A DNA stretch of 64,000 nucleotides from Algicola sagamiensis DSM 14643 (GTDB taxonomy: Bacteria; Pseudomonadota; Gammaproteobacteria; Enterobacterales; Alteromonadaceae). Within the stretch, counting starts at the first letter, position 1, and each line of letters starts with the position of its first letter. The translations under genes were made by a program, and so were the position numbers. Shown piece by piece: positions 1 through 10,756 of this stretch. The stretch is taken from positions 558,546 to 622,545 of the forward strand of contig NZ_KB894491.1 of NCBI RefSeq assembly GCF_000374485.1. The letters are read 5' to 3'. The notes beneath the pieces were generated by a model. The model saw nothing but the letters and a program-made list of their open reading frames with translations. It was not told the DNA's origin and did not search any database.

Positions 1-546
1 AAGGCCAAAGCGCGTTCGGTAGAGTACCCATGCAGACAAAGGTACAAGTGCGAACGCTAAATAAACAAGAATATTATGTCCACTGAGTAACTCAGAGTAG
101 ACATGCCCAATCACAGGCACATCTGCAAGTTCCTGAGCAAACGGAAATTCGATCGGTTTAAAACGCTCAGCGTCTTTCAACTGAGGTGTCTGGCCACCTT
201 GTTGGAACCAGTAACGACCAAGAGTGACTGTTAAACCTGCAACAAGGATGTTAATCGCAACACCACTGACAACCTGATCACCACGGTGCGTAATACACGC
301 AAAACCATGAATGAGCGCAAAGAATACAGATGTTGCAATACCCGCGAGTAGGCCACACCAGACACTACCTGTCACGGAAGAAGCTGCCGCCGCTGCAAAT
401 GCAGATGCCAACATCTTCCCCTCTAAAGAAATATCAACAACCCCAGCACGCTCAGAGAACATGCCAGCCAGCGCAGCAAACAACAATGGCGTTGCAACAC
501 GAAGTGTTGCATCAAGCATAATGATAATCGTATTAAACCATTCCAT
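1..546 (-). CDS. BMP-family ABC transporter permease 2, C-terminus cut by window edge
   Basis: Second inner-membrane permease of a nucleoside-type ABC importer (family of NupQ/YufQ). Translating the minus strand from the ATG at 546 gives 182 residues beginning MEWFNTIIIMLDATLRVATP, with hydrophobic segments and the family-type stretch ISLEGKML. The reading frame runs off the window at position 1, so the C-terminal part is missing. A clear GGAGG site lies in the last codons of the upstream permease gene and only two bases separate that stop from this start, so the two are translationally coupled. It is the fourth gene of the operon after the binding protein, ATPase and permease 1. Substrate is inferred from the family (purine nucleosides or related compounds); nothing in the sequence fixes it. 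Confidence 0.88.
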   Translation of the reverse strand, partial: MEWFNTIIIMLDATLRVATPLLFAALAGMFSERAGVVDISLEGKMLASAFAAAAASSVTGSVWCGLLAGIATSVFFALIHGFACITHRGDQVVSGVAINILVAGLTVTLGRYWFQQGGQTPQLKDAERFKPIEFPFAQELADVPVIGHVYSELLSGHNILVYLAFALVPLSAWVLYRTRFGL

Positions 547-548
547 TT

Positions 549-1676
549 TTATGCCTCCGCTGAACCATTTTGATTATTCGAAGCACGCAACTTTGCATAC
601 AACATCGGGATTTTCACAATTTGCGGTCTGAGCATATGCTCAAGCGCGCCACTAAACAGGATCACTAAACCTTGGATCACAACGACGATTTCGCGGTCAA
701 CGTTTTCGAAATCGAATGCCAAGTCAGAACCTCCTTGATAGAGACCACCAAAAAGTAAGCTCGCCAGAATGACACCAATCGGATGATTACGCCCCATCAA
801 CGCAACAGCAATCCCTGTAAATCCATATCCGGCAACAAAATCAAGTTTCAACTGATGGCTCACGCCCTGTACTTCATTGATTCCCATCATGCCGGACAAG
901 GCACCAGAAATCATCATGGTCACCACAATCACTTTGACATGACTGATCCCTGCGTATTGCGCAGCATTACGATTAAAGCCAACAGAACGAAGCTCATAGC
1001 CCCAACGTGTATGCCACACATAAATCCAGACAAGAACACACGCAATCAATGCAAAGAAGAATGAAAGATTTAGCGGCGAGCTTCCAATACTGACACCAAT
1101 TGCAGCCATCATATCTTGGAATGAAGGCAATTGTGATGCTTCTGGAATTGCAGAGCTCACAGGTGCCATCTGTCTTGGATCCTTCATGACATTCACTAAT
1201 AGGTAAACCATTAATGAGGATGCTAAGAAGTTAAACATGATCGTCGTAATGACGATATGACTACCCCGCTTTGCTTGAAGATAAGCAGGTATAAATGCCC
1301 ATGCAGCACCAAAGAAAGCAGCACCAAGAATACACAGAGGCATCAAAATAAAGAGTGGGAGCTGATCACCAAAACCCAGGCAGACGAGAACAACACCCAG
1401 ACCACCAAGATATGCCTGACCTTCACCACCAATGTTGAATAGACCTGCATGAAATGCAACTGAAACCGCAAGACCTGTAAAAATCAGGTTTGTTGTGTAA
1501 TAAAGCGTATAACCAAGCCCTTCTGAACCAAAGGCTCCTTTGATCATCACTTCAGCCGCTTCAATCGGATTGATATCGATCATGACAAAAACGATTGCAG
1601 AGACTAAGAACGCCAATAAAACGTTAATCACTGGAATTAAGGCGTAATTTACCCAGTTTGGCATCGACTGATTCAT
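549..1676 (-). CDS. BMP-family ABC transporter permease 1
   Basis: Inner-membrane permease of the same importer (NupP/YufP family, BPD_transp_2), 375 residues with about nine or ten hydrophobic segments. The family-type patches GLFNIGGEGQAYLGG (about residues 78-92) and AALMGRNHP-like VALMGRNHPIG (about 290) are visible. It forms the membrane channel together with permease 2 and is energised by the double-ABC ATPase encoded just upstream, from which it is separated by five bases. Length is normal and no disruption is seen. Confidence 0.9.
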   Translation of the reverse strand: MNQSMPNWVNYALIPVINVLLAFLVSAIVFVMIDINPIEAAEVMIKGAFGSEGLGYTLYYTTNLIFTGLAVSVAFHAGLFNIGGEGQAYLGGLGVVLVCLGFGDQLPLFILMPLCILGAAFFGAAWAFIPAYLQAKRGSHIVITTIMFNFLASSLMVYLLVNVMKDPRQMAPVSSAIPEASQLPSFQDMMAAIGVSIGSSPLNLSFFFALIACVLVWIYVWHTRWGYELRSVGFNRNAAQYAGISHVKVIVVTMMISGALSGMMGINEVQGVSHQLKLDFVAGYGFTGIAVALMGRNHPIGVILASLLFGGLYQGGSDLAFDFENVDREIVVVIQGLVILFSGALEHMLRPQIVKIPMLYAKLRASNNQNGSAEA

Positions 1677-1681
1677 TTCAA

Positions 1682-3220
1682 TCAGTTCTCCTGTTGATTA
1701 TCTTCATTACCAGCGGCATTTGCCATCATCAAACCTAAAGTCAATTCATCTGCATCTTTCGCAGCGACTTCACCTACGATTTGGCCGTCAAACATCACGA
1801 CGATTCTATCTGCCAGTGCCATGATTTCTTCAAGCTCTACAGAAACAAGCAGAACCGCTTTACCCGCGTCACGAAGCTTGATCACTTGCTCATGAATAAA
1901 CTCAATCGCGCCGATATCAACCCCACGGGTTGGCTGACCAATCAAAAGTACGTCTGGGTTTTGTTCCACCTCTCGAGCAATGATCAGCTTTTGCTGATTA
2001 CCACCAGAAAAGTTGGCTGATTTCAGTTCAGGCTTTGGCGGACGCACATCCCAACGTTGCATTTTCTCAGCACAATCCTGTTCAACTGCTTTGAGGTCCA
2101 TCAGGATTCGGCCGTTATAAGTTTTGTCGTTATGGTAACCAAGGATCGCGGCTTCACTCGCTGTCATCTTTGTCACCATCCCCATCTTATGACGGTCTTC
2201 AGGTACATGCGCAACACCAAGCTTACGGATCTTATCTGGTGATATTGGATGCTCTGGCGTGATGGCTTCTTTCGCGAATTGAATCTTTCCAGCCTGAATC
2301 GCGGTGATCCCCGCAATTGCTTCGAGTAATTCAGATTGACCATTCCCAGAAACACCTGCGATACCAACGACTTCACCAGCCTTAACTTCCAAGCTTACGT
2401 TATTCACACGTGGAACATTTTGATGATCAATCACACTCAGATTTTGAATGCTGAGCAAAGATTCTTTTACTTCTGAATCAGATTTGTCGACTTTGAGTCG
2501 GACTTTACGGCCAACCATGAGCTCTGCCAGCTCTTCACGTGTTGTTCCTTTAGTCTTTGTGTGAGCAACCATCTCACCTTGACGCATCACTGATACATTG
2601 TCTGTGATGTCTAAGATTTCTTGTAGTTTGTGAGTAATGAGGACAATCGTCACACCTTGTTCTTTTAGGATATTTAAAATTTTGAACAGGTGTTTTGTTT
2701 CTTGAGGAGTCAGAACGCCAGTTGGCTCATCGAGGATCAGGATCTTAGCGTCACGGTAAAGGGCTTTGAGGATCTCCACCCTTTGCTGTAAGCCAACTGA
2801 TAAACGTTCAACGATAGCGTCAACATTGACCTCAAGAGAGAATTCTTCTTCCAGCTTCTCTAATCTTTTTCTTGCTTTGCCTAGACTCTCATTAAGCATC
2901 GCGCCATCTTCCGCGCCGAGCAAAACATTTTCAAGTACGGTGAAGTTTTCAACCAACATAAAGTGCTGGTGAACCATACCAATACCGGCAGCAATAGCAT
3001 CACATGAGTCGTTAATTTTAAGTGCATTGCCATTCACGAGGATTTCGCCATTATCTGGCTCATAAAATCCATAGATAATAGACATCAGGGTTGATTTACC
3101 CGCGCCGTTTTCACCCACGATACCGTGAATGGTACCCTTCGGTATCTGCAAACAGATATTCTTGTTCGCATGAACATCGCCGAAGCTTTTATTGATGTTT
3201 TTTAACTCTAATGCGTACAT
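1682..3220 (-). CDS. Nucleoside-type ABC importer ATP-binding protein, two ABC domains
   Basis: Cytoplasmic ATPase of the importer, 512 residues made of two fused ABC modules, as in NupO/YufO, RbsA and MglA. The first module has Walker A GENGAGKST (about 37-45), a signature region LSVGLQQRVEILKAL and Walker B ILILDEPT. The second has a degenerate Walker A (GVSGNGQSELL), a signature FSGGNQQKLIIAREV and Walker B-like VLLIGQPTRGVD. The weakened second P-loop is normal for this family. Transcription from the binding-protein gene must pass the hairpin at 3361-3389, which probably lowers ATPase and permease levels relative to the binding protein. Confidence 0.92.
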   Translation of the reverse strand: MYALELKNINKSFGDVHANKNICLQIPKGTIHGIVGENGAGKSTLMSIIYGFYEPDNGEILVNGNALKINDSCDAIAAGIGMVHQHFMLVENFTVLENVLLGAEDGAMLNESLGKARKRLEKLEEEFSLEVNVDAIVERLSVGLQQRVEILKALYRDAKILILDEPTGVLTPQETKHLFKILNILKEQGVTIVLITHKLQEILDITDNVSVMRQGEMVAHTKTKGTTREELAELMVGRKVRLKVDKSDSEVKESLLSIQNLSVIDHQNVPRVNNVSLEVKAGEVVGIAGVSGNGQSELLEAIAGITAIQAGKIQFAKEAITPEHPISPDKIRKLGVAHVPEDRHKMGMVTKMTASEAAILGYHNDKTYNGRILMDLKAVEQDCAEKMQRWDVRPPKPELKSANFSGGNQQKLIIAREVEQNPDVLLIGQPTRGVDIGAIEFIHEQVIKLRDAGKAVLLVSVELEEIMALADRIVVMFDGQIVGEVAAKDADELTLGLMMANAAGNEDNQQEN

Positions 3221-3360
3221 ACGGTATTAAACTTTCCTGCTTTTTGTTCTTCACAAAATGAGTTGCATCTCGCCACAACGAGCAAACCATTCGGTACGAA
3301 CAGCAAAAATATCGATTGATGACTTTTGTTTCAAAAAACGAACCGCAAAGTCACTGAGCG

Positions 3361-3389
3361 AAAAAGGCTTCCCAACGGGAAGCCTTTTT
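3361..3389 (-). terminator. Intrinsic terminator/attenuator between binding protein and ATPase genes
   Basis: Perfect 13-bp inverted repeat with a three-base loop, with A-run and T-run on the two sides, so it would work in either direction. On the minus strand it lies about 22 bases after the binding-protein stop and before the ATPase gene. Partial termination here would give more binding protein than transporter, a common design in ABC import operons. Confidence 0.85.
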
Positions 3390-3410
3390 CATCAAAGCGA
3401 TGATATCGCC

Positions 3411-4412
3411 TTATACGTTACAAGCGCCAGTGCTCATGAAGTCATGAACTTTGATCTCACCAGAAATGATTTTGGCTTTTATTTCGTTCACTTTCTTTTC
3501 GTCTTCAACTGTAACTAACTTACGATTATGCTCGTCAAGTGCCCAATCAACACCACCTTCTTTTAGGCCAAGCTGTTGAACACCAGCACGCCATGCACCT
3601 GTTTGTGCATCTTCGTAAGTTTTATAGGTTGCAACACCAACACTCTTCACCATTGACGTTAGCATTGTACCTGGCTGAACGTGGTTCTGGTTGGAGTCAA
3701 CACCGATTGCAAGTTTACCTTCGTCTTTTGCTGCTTGGTAAACACCTAGACCTGTACCACCAGCTGCTGCAAAGACAACATCTGCGCCTTTAGAGAACTG
3801 GCTTTTTGCAAGCTCTGCACCTTTTGCAGGGTCGTTAAACGCTGTTGGTGTAGAACCCGCCATATTGACAAAAACTTCAGCTTTCTTTTGCACATACTTC
3901 GCACCTTGCGAATAACCACATGCAAATCGACGGATAAGTGGAATATCCATACCACCGATAAAACCGACTTTGCTTGTTTGGGATTTCATTGCCGCCAAAG
4001 CACCAATAAGGAATGCGCCTTCGTGCTCTTTAAACACAATGGATTGAACGTTTGGCTGGTCAACTTTTTCATCGATAATTGTGAACTTCACATTTGGAAA
4101 TTCTTTGGCAATTTTTTCGACCGAAGATGCCATTGTAAAACCAACTGCAACAATTGGTTGGAATCCACGCTTCGCAAGCTTTCTCAAGCCTTGCTCAATC
4201 TGAGCATCATTTTTTGGCTCAAATTCGCGTACTTTAATCCCTTTGTCCGCTTTGAAAGGTGTGACACCATTTCGGTAAACAGCTTCGTTGAATGATTTAT
4301 CAAATTTACCGGCCTGATCGTACACTACGGCTGGTTTGAAGTCGGCTGCATACGTTGATGAAACAGACATCGCGACACCGGCAGTCACTACAGATGCAAT
4401 CAGTTTTTTCAT
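3411..4412 (-). CDS. BMP-family periplasmic substrate-binding protein
   Basis: Periplasmic binding protein of the ABC importer, 333 residues, BMP/PnrA (Med/TmpC) family. The N-terminus MKKLIASVVTAGVAMSVSSTYA is a classical signal peptide ending in TYA-A; there is no lipobox cysteine, so the protein should be soluble in the periplasm rather than a lipoprotein. Family-type motifs include DKSFNEAVYRNG (about 38-49), VGFIGGMDIPLIRRF and VFAAAGGTGLGVYQAA. PnrA-type proteins bind purine nucleosides; the ligand here is inferred only from family and operon. First gene of the importer operon; about 190 bases upstream are gene-free and should hold its promoter, but no convincing sigma-70 site or PurR operator was recognised. 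Confidence 0.92.
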   Translation of the reverse strand: MKKLIASVVTAGVAMSVSSTYAADFKPAVVYDQAGKFDKSFNEAVYRNGVTPFKADKGIKVREFEPKNDAQIEQGLRKLAKRGFQPIVAVGFTMASSVEKIAKEFPNVKFTIIDEKVDQPNVQSIVFKEHEGAFLIGALAAMKSQTSKVGFIGGMDIPLIRRFACGYSQGAKYVQKKAEVFVNMAGSTPTAFNDPAKGAELAKSQFSKGADVVFAAAGGTGLGVYQAAKDEGKLAIGVDSNQNHVQPGTMLTSMVKSVGVATYKTYEDAQTGAWRAGVQQLGLKEGGVDWALDEHNRKLVTVEDEKKVNEIKAKIISGEIKVHDFMSTGACNV

Positions 4413-4599
4413 GTCTTTTTTGCCCTTCGAGTATCTTCATTGCTAAATTTCACCGAATAAACCGGCAAAAATTGGGCGTATTATTCCAAAATCCGCTTCA
4501 AAGATAAATGCAAAATCGCACTTCATGGGCTTTTTTTATGAAATTATTATGAATTCAGATCAAGCAAATCCATTATCAACACATGAAATTAACAATTAT

Positions 4600-5814
4600 C
4601 TAACCATCAAGCCAATTTTTGGCGGCTTTCGACATAATATAGGCACCAATGGGAAATGCTGATGTTGCTGCTGGGGATGGCGCATTTCCAACGTGGAGTG
4701 TTCGCTTTGTTTCAAAAAAGTGGAAATCCTGCATGAGTTGTCCATCTCGTGAAATTGCCTGAGCACGGATCCCAGAAGGAAATGGCTTCAAATCTTTGAG
4801 TTGGATATTTGGACAATATTTTTGTACTTTCTTCAGATATAAACTACGAATGTAGCTATGAAGTAGCTCATCAACACCAGGGAAGAGGTTTCGTGATAGC
4901 ATCTTCCAAAAGCCAGGGTATCGAACCATATCCAATACATCACTGGGTGAAATATCACATTTACGATAACTTTCCCGCCCATAGGCCAACATCGCATTGG
5001 GGCCTGCTGTCACAGAGCCATCAATCATCTTTGTCAGGTGCACCCCTAAGAATGGCAGGCTTGGATCAGGTACTGGGTAGATCAAATGCTGAAAGCGCGC
5101 ATCAAATTGTGGAGATAAGCGATAATACTCACCCCGAAAAGGTACAATCTGAAAGTCAGGACGCTCACCCATCATTCGAATAAGTCGATCTGCCATGACC
5201 CCACTACAGCTAATTAGATAGCGGCATCGCAATGAATGCTTTTTGGTATCAAGACGTATTTCTGTTGCGGTCTCTTGGATTTGAACAACCTCGGCATTGA
5301 GCTGGAGTGTCCCACCACTTTCGATAAACTCTTTCGCCAATTGTTCTGACAAAGCTTGATAATTTACAATCCCTGTTTCTTTGACATAAATGGCTGCGCA
5401 CCCATCTATATCTGGCTCTCTCTCTTGTAGTTCTTCTCTGCTCAGCCGGATCACATCCAGTTTGTTTTCCAAACAACGTTGATACAAAGCTTCCATTCGT
5501 TGAAGTTCAACTGTATTTGTTGCAACAATCAACTTGCCACATTGCTCATAGGGCAAGTGGTGCTCCTGACAATAATCAATTGTTTTTTTCAGCCCTTCCC
5601 GACAAAAATTTGCTTTTAAACTTTGTGGTGGGTAATACACACCCGCATGGATCACACCCGAGTTTCTTCCGGTTTGATGCAATGCAACGCCAGACTCTTT
5701 TTCCAGAATAAGAATCTTTAAATGCGGATAGTTGAGTTGCAGTTGTCGTGCAGTCGATAAACCGACGATGCCTGCACCAACAATACAAATATCGTAAGTG
5801 CTCATGGTACTCAT
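4600..5814 (-). CDS. lhgO: L-2-hydroxyglutarate oxidase
   Basis: FAD-dependent oxidase of the DAO fold, 404 residues, that oxidises L-2-hydroxyglutarate to 2-oxoglutarate and passes electrons to the membrane quinone pool in characterised homologues. The dinucleotide-binding motif GAGIVG is at residues 13-18, followed by the family stretch GRNSGVIHAGVYYPPQSLKA. The C-terminal GNAPSPAATSAFPIGAYI is also typical. The length is normal. Either the first or the fourth codon (both ATG, neither with a strong ribosome site) could be the start. It lies downstream of an RND pump on the same strand, with a GC-rich hairpin between (5822-5842); a functional link is not evident. Confidence 0.9.
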   Translation of the reverse strand: MSTMSTYDICIVGAGIVGLSTARQLQLNYPHLKILILEKESGVALHQTGRNSGVIHAGVYYPPQSLKANFCREGLKKTIDYCQEHHLPYEQCGKLIVATNTVELQRMEALYQRCLENKLDVIRLSREELQEREPDIDGCAAIYVKETGIVNYQALSEQLAKEFIESGGTLQLNAEVVQIQETATEIRLDTKKHSLRCRYLISCSGVMADRLIRMMGERPDFQIVPFRGEYYRLSPQFDARFQHLIYPVPDPSLPFLGVHLTKMIDGSVTAGPNAMLAYGRESYRKCDISPSDVLDMVRYPGFWKMLSRNLFPGVDELLHSYIRSLYLKKVQKYCPNIQLKDLKPFPSGIRAQAISRDGQLMQDFHFFETKRTLHVGNAPSPAATSAFPIGAYIMSKAAKNWLDG

Positions 5815-5821
5815 TTCATAA

Positions 5822-5842
5822 GCGCGCCCAAATGGGGCACGC
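5822..5842 (-). other. GC-rich hairpin between RND pump and lhgO
   Basis: Eight-base stem with one G-U wobble and a five-base loop in the short gap between the pump gene and lhgO. There is no T-run, so it is more likely a weak attenuator or mRNA-stabilising hairpin than a full terminator. Confidence 0.35.
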
Positions 5843-5868
5843 CATTTTATTGATAGATTGTTTTTTAT

Positions 5869-8800
5869 TTATGATTGAACTTCTTCAGCTGTCGATCTTG
5901 ACGACTTAGAAAAGTGCTCCCGCATGGATTGCATCATTACAAATAATGAAGGGATTAATAATAGCCCGATAAATGTGGCAAATATCATTCCTCCAAGCAC
6001 AACCCAGCCGATTGTCATTCGGCTAGCTGCACCCGCACCCGAGGCAAATGCAAGTGGCAATACCCCCAAGATAAACGACAGTGCCGTCATCATCACCGCA
6101 CGGAAACGAAGTCGAGCCGCTTTCTCTGCTGCATCAACAATCGACAAGCCTTTTTCGCGCTGCTCTTGTGCAAACTCAACAATTAAAATCGCACTCTTAC
6201 AAGACAAACCAATGAGCATCACAATCCCGATTTGCGCATATAAATCATTATTAATGAATGGGAACAACATTACAGGTACCAACGCACCAAACATGGCAAT
6301 CACAACAGATAAGACAACCGCCGCAGGCATTGTCCAGCTTTCATACTGAGCAACGAGGAATAAATAGGCGAAAATAAATGCCAGTGAGAAAATCGCAACA
6401 ACGTACTTCGCAGCTTCTAGCTCCTGAGACGAAGTTCCGGTCCACTCAATCGTATAGTCTGTTGGCAGTGCCTGCTTTGCAATATTCTCCAATTCTGTCA
6501 ATGCTTCACCCGTACTCACCCCTTCACCAGGATTACCTTGGATTGCTGCTGTTTGCCGCATATTGTAACGATTGATGACTTGTGGTCCTAATATCGGCTT
6601 GATTTCCACTAACGTACTGAGTGGCACCATTTCATTGTTTTTATTACGAACATGCAGCCGCTCTACATCTTGTATCGTCCTGCGATAGCTTGTTTCGGCC
6701 TGAATGATCACCCGATAAACCTTGCCGTACAGGTTAAAGTCGTTGATATAGGAGGACCCCAGATTTGCCTGAAGCGTTGTAAAAATTTCAGAAATTGAAA
6801 TCCCAAGTGTTTCTGCCTTCGCTCTATCCACATCAATAAAGTATTGTGGGACATTCGCTGAATACGTACTAAAGACTGTCTTTAACTTGTCACTTTGGTT
6901 TGATGCATAAACAAGACTTCGCACAGCCTGCGCTAGTTCCTGCGGTGACTTACCAGCCAAATCGATAATTTGTCCTTCTAATCCACCGCCTGTTCCTAAG
7001 CCCATAATCGGTGGCAACGGAAAGACAAATGCCTGTGCTGATGGAATCGTCGCAGCTTTTGCATTTAGTTTTCCAAGAATGTTGTACCAAGCTAGCTCCT
7101 GAGAGGTTCGTTCTTCCCAAGGGTCAAGGATTGGGATCAGCAAAGCTGCATTAGATGCCGCACCACCCAAAATGGAAAAGCCAGAGACTGAGATCACATC
7201 AGAAACACCTTCGGTTTCCAACATCATCTGAGTCATTTGTGCAACAACCTCTTCTGTACGATTGAGTGAAGCACCATCTGGTAGCTGAACATTCGCCATA
7301 AAGAAGCCATTATCTTCCATCGGTAAAAAGCCTGAAGGCGCATTTTGGAAAAGATAATAAGTGCCCCCACAAAACCCGACCATCACAACCAGTGAAACCC
7401 GAATATTTCGTGTAAAGAATCCAGCAACACCAGCATATTTATCACGGGTTTTATCGATGCCATTTGCAAAGACCTTCAGCAATCCTTTCGCTTCGCCGCT
7501 TTCTTTGTTCAATAAAATTGCAGAAAGTGCTGGTGAAAGCGTTAATGCATTGATGGAAGAAATCGCAACTGCAACACTGATCGTCACAGCAAACTGCTTA
7601 TACAGTTCACCGGTGATGCCAGGCATAAACGCAACGGGCACAAAAACCGACATTAAAACAAGTGTTGTGGCGATTACAGGACTGAAGACTTCTTTCATTG
7701 CAACAGTTGCCGCTTCAACTGGAGGAAGGTTCTCCTCCTTTAAATGACGCTGAACATTTTCCACAACAATAATCGAGTCATCCACCACAATCCCAATGGC
7801 TAATATCGTCGCGAATAGAGAAATTGTATTGGCGGTATACCCAAGCGCATACAAAATCGCAAAAGTACCAATCAAGGAAACCGGAATTGCAATCGCAGGG
7901 ATCAATGTAGAACGCCAATCACCTAAGAATAGATAAGTGACAGCAACAACAAGAATAAAGGTGATAAACAGTGTTTCGATGACTTCACGTACAGAAGATC
8001 GGACATATTTAGTTGTATCATGCAGCACATTGTACTTCACCGTTTTTGGAAAACGCTTCGAGAGTCTGTCCAACTCAGCATGCACCGCATCAGCTACATC
8101 TAAAGCATTTGCCCCAGGTGACTGATATACAGCAATTGCCGCCGCCGCAGAGCCATTCAATTTACTCGTTGCACTATAGCTTTGTGAGCCTAACTCGAGC
8201 CGAGCAACATCTCTAAGTCGAAGGTATGAACCATCTTCATTCGCGCGAATGATGATATTTTCAAACTCTTCAACACTGACTAAGCGACCTTTTGCCTGAA
8301 GGGTATATTGAAACTGCTGATTGTTGTCAAAAGGTGGTTGACCCAATTGTCCAGCCGATGCTTGAATATTCTGTTGCTGAATAGCGTTACGAATATCACT
8401 CGTTGTCAGCTTAAGCGATGTCATTCTATCTGGATCAAGCCATACACGCATCCCATAATCCTTGGCACCGAATTGACTCACACCACCCACACCGTTAATT
8501 CGAGAAAGCTGATCCTGAATATAAATCGATGCATAGTTACTCAGATAAACATCATCAATTTTGTCATCGTCAGAGTAAAGGTTGATCACCATCAACATGT
8601 TAGGAGAACGCTTCTCTGTTGTGATCCCCGCTCGTGTCACATCCGATGGCAACTTCGCAGTCGCTTGCTTCACACGGTTTTGAACTAACACCGAAGCCAT
8701 ATCCGGATCGGTTCCAACTTCAAAGGTAATCGAGAGTGAATAACTGCCATCATTCCCACTGGTGGAGGACATATACATCATATTCTCAACACCATTGACC

Positions 8801-9006
8801 GCAGCTTCAATGACAGCAGCGACCGACTGTTCAACAACTTCCGCACTGGCACCAGGATAGCTCGTCGAAACCTGAATCATCGGTGGTGTAATATCAGGGA
8901 ACTGATTGACCGGGATCGCCCGGATAGCAAGTGCACCCGCTAATACAATCAACAATGAAATGACGATTGCAAATTTGGGGCGATGAATAAAGAAGATAGA
9001 AAACAT
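5869..9006 (-). CDS. RND multidrug efflux pump, inner-membrane subunit (HAE1/AcrB-like)
   Basis: Proton-driven inner-membrane transporter of the hydrophobe/amphiphile efflux class, 1045 residues, about the length of AcrB. The N-terminus ([20 protein letters not shown]) is the first membrane helix, followed by a large periplasmic porter region, a central block of helices from about 340, a second porter loop and C-terminal helices. The paired proton-relay aspartates are at 409-410 (VVDD) in helix 4, and the matching lysine occurs in GLSCKSAIL near 945. It is encoded two bases after its adaptor gene. No outer-membrane factor or regulator lies next to it, so it probably uses a TolC-type channel encoded elsewhere. 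Confidence 0.94.
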   Translation of the reverse strand: MFSIFFIHRPKFAIVISLLIVLAGALAIRAIPVNQFPDITPPMIQVSTSYPGASAEVVEQSVAAVIEAAVNGVENMMYMSSTSGNDGSYSLSITFEVGTDPDMASVLVQNRVKQATAKLPSDVTRAGITTEKRSPNMLMVINLYSDDDKIDDVYLSNYASIYIQDQLSRINGVGGVSQFGAKDYGMRVWLDPDRMTSLKLTTSDIRNAIQQQNIQASAGQLGQPPFDNNQQFQYTLQAKGRLVSVEEFENIIIRANEDGSYLRLRDVARLELGSQSYSATSKLNGSAAAAIAVYQSPGANALDVADAVHAELDRLSKRFPKTVKYNVLHDTTKYVRSSVREVIETLFITFILVVAVTYLFLGDWRSTLIPAIAIPVSLIGTFAILYALGYTANTISLFATILAIGIVVDDSIIVVENVQRHLKEENLPPVEAATVAMKEVFSPVIATTLVLMSVFVPVAFMPGITGELYKQFAVTISVAVAISSINALTLSPALSAILLNKESGEAKGLLKVFANGIDKTRDKYAGVAGFFTRNIRVSLVVMVGFCGGTYYLFQNAPSGFLPMEDNGFFMANVQLPDGASLNRTEEVVAQMTQMMLETEGVSDVISVSGFSILGGAASNAALLIPILDPWEERTSQELAWYNILGKLNAKAATIPSAQAFVFPLPPIMGLGTGGGLEGQIIDLAGKSPQELAQAVRSLVYASNQSDKLKTVFSTYSANVPQYFIDVDRAKAETLGISISEIFTTLQANLGSSYINDFNLYGKVYRVIIQAETSYRRTIQDVERLHVRNKNNEMVPLSTLVEIKPILGPQVINRYNMRQTAAIQGNPGEGVSTGEALTELENIAKQALPTDYTIEWTGTSSQELEAAKYVVAIFSLAFIFAYLFLVAQYESWTMPAAVVLSVVIAMFGALVPVMLFPFINNDLYAQIGIVMLIGLSCKSAILIVEFAQEQREKGLSIVDAAEKAARLRFRAVMMTALSFILGVLPLAFASGAGAASRMTIGWVVLGGMIFATFIGLLLIPSLFVMMQSMREHFSKSSRSTAEEVQS

Positions 9007-9007
9007 A

Positions 9008-10111
9008 TTATTTCGCCTCGACTGGATTCACTTGACTGCCGGGGCGTACTTTTTGTAGCCCTTCAACAATGATCTTTTCCCCTTCTTTTAATCCTGAATC
9101 AATCGCCCACTGCCCTTCATGCTGAGGTCCGACATCAATCCGTCTCGTCTTCACCGTATTATCGCTCTCAACAACCAATACAAAATAACCCTGTTGATCT
9201 TTCTGAACTGCTGACTGTGGTATCGAAGGACGCATGATTTTTTCTTTTGAAGTCACAACGACCTGGACAAACTCACCTGGTAATAGAATTTCTTTTTCAT
9301 TCGGAAAAACCGCACGAACTAGAATTGTATCTGTGGAAATATTCACAGATGTATCGATATAATCAAATTCGCCTTTCTGTTGGTAAAAAGTACCGTCAGA
9401 GAGTTTGAGAGTTGGCGCTACAGGTGGATTTTTTAAATCAATTCCTTTGCGTCTTGCTTCGATCATGACCTTTTCGCTGATTGGCATGTTCACATAGATT
9501 GGATGCATGCTAGTCATTGTCGCCAATGGTTTGCTTGTACTGCTGACAAGGTTGCCAGGGCTATATTGCGAGCGACTAATTCTGCCTGTGATTGGCGCAT
9601 AAAGCTTGGTATAACTTAAATCAAGTTCAGCGGACTTCAGCTCAGCTTCCGCTTTAAGCACATTGGCCTGAGCTATCAACTCATTCGCTTCAGCCTGATC
9701 TAAATCTGCCTGAGATGCAGCGCCACGCTTCTTGAGGTTTTTTTGACGCTTCAAATCAGCTTTTGCTTTTTTTAGTGAAGCTTTTGCACTGGCTAAATCT
9801 GCTTGGCGTTGTTTGACTTTGATCTCATATGTATCTGGCTCAATATCGAATAATAGCGTTCCTTTTTCTACCATTGCTCCTTCTTGGAAATGGCGTTTTG
9901 CCAGATATCCACTGACGCGTGGCAAAATATCAACTTTATTTTGTGCTTCAACACGGCCAACGTATTCGAAGCTTGGCGTCACATCCTGTAGTTTTACTTT
10001 TTTGACGATAACGCTGGGCAAGGTTTTGGATTGTGACTGCGCAGATACTTCTGTCACAAACAAGCTCAGTAGGAAAATGAAGGTTTTGGTGATTGGAGTT
10101 TGTCTCATCAT
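9008..10111 (-). CDS. RND efflux periplasmic adaptor (membrane fusion protein, AcrA-like)
   Basis: Periplasmic adaptor that bridges the RND pump to an outer-membrane channel. From the ATG at 10111 it is 367 residues; the frame is open to a TTG at 10141, but only the ATG has a purine-rich site (AGAGTG) at suitable distance and places the hydrophobic signal segment [17 protein letters not shown] at the N-terminus. A barrel-sandwich (lipoyl) half follows ([25 protein letters not shown]), then an alpha-hairpin rich in A, K, E and Q (about 90-155), the second lipoyl half, and a beta-barrel region. No lipobox is seen. First gene of the pump operon; no repressor gene is adjacent. Confidence 0.9.
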   Translation of the reverse strand: MMRQTPITKTFIFLLSLFVTEVSAQSQSKTLPSVIVKKVKLQDVTPSFEYVGRVEAQNKVDILPRVSGYLAKRHFQEGAMVEKGTLLFDIEPDTYEIKVKQRQADLASAKASLKKAKADLKRQKNLKKRGAASQADLDQAEANELIAQANVLKAEAELKSAELDLSYTKLYAPITGRISRSQYSPGNLVSSTSKPLATMTSMHPIYVNMPISEKVMIEARRKGIDLKNPPVAPTLKLSDGTFYQQKGEFDYIDTSVNISTDTILVRAVFPNEKEILLPGEFVQVVVTSKEKIMRPSIPQSAVQKDQQGYFVLVVESDNTVKTRRIDVGPQHEGQWAIDSGLKEGEKIIVEGLQKVRPGSQVNPVEAK

Positions 10112-10348
10112 GGTCACTCTAATTATTTTGTGAAAGCGCAATCCACAAAAAACACGAATTGAAGGTGTGTACCTTATGCTTTTTTATGGGTTTCGAACAT
10201 CGGAAAATTGTCTTGAAATATAGACGAATTTCTTTGGTTCGCGAGCGTAATGTACTTTTTCCATGCCTTGGTTACAAGCTGATAACTAAAAGAAAACAGG
10301 AAATAATGTAATTCTAAATGCATAATGCACAAGTGATTCGTTATCTAG

Positions 10349-10660
10349 CTACTTTGCTAAGTTAATCACACCTATTGTCAGTGCAAAACTGATGAATTTA
10401 CTAATAACGACAAGCAAAAGTAAATCTGGGTAAACAGGTGCGCGACTATATTTTTTCAAGTAGTGAAATAAAACAAAAATTGATGCTAACCAGGTCAAAA
10501 AGCCGGGAATCAATGGGATAAGTCGAACAGCAGCAGAAGCTCCGCAGGCAGTCAATGCTTCTTTAAAGCTGAGCCGAACAGCTGTAACTCGCCCCGCGAC
10601 CAATATCGCTGCTGCTGTAATCAATATATCAATGAGCGCAGTCATAATGATTGATAGCAT
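10349..10660 (-). CDS. Small hypothetical membrane protein
   Basis: 103 residues with three likely membrane segments (about 3-25, 48-68 and 80-101) and little soluble sequence. No family is recognised. It stands alone between the efflux operon and a divergent GNAT-like gene, with a weak AGGG site before the ATG. The composition and hydrophobic spacing support a real protein; function unknown. Confidence 0.6.
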   Translation of the reverse strand: MLSIIMTALIDILITAAAILVAGRVTAVRLSFKEALTACGASAAVRLIPLIPGFLTWLASIFVLFHYLKKYSRAPVYPDLLLLVVISKFISFALTIGVINLAK

Positions 10661-10756
10661 TCTTTATCCCTATTCTTTCATAAAAGTTTCATTTAAAACC
10701 AAGCGTGGTATCCGTTTATTGTAAATGAACAACCAAATTTTAATTCGATTGCTTTC

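Noticed and set aside
311-631. 106-codon plus-strand frame at the window start
   Set aside because: Shadow of the two permease genes on the minus strand.
10112-10348. Regulator gene or small RNA upstream of the efflux operon
   Set aside because: No ORF with a ribosome site and no promoter-terminator pair was seen.
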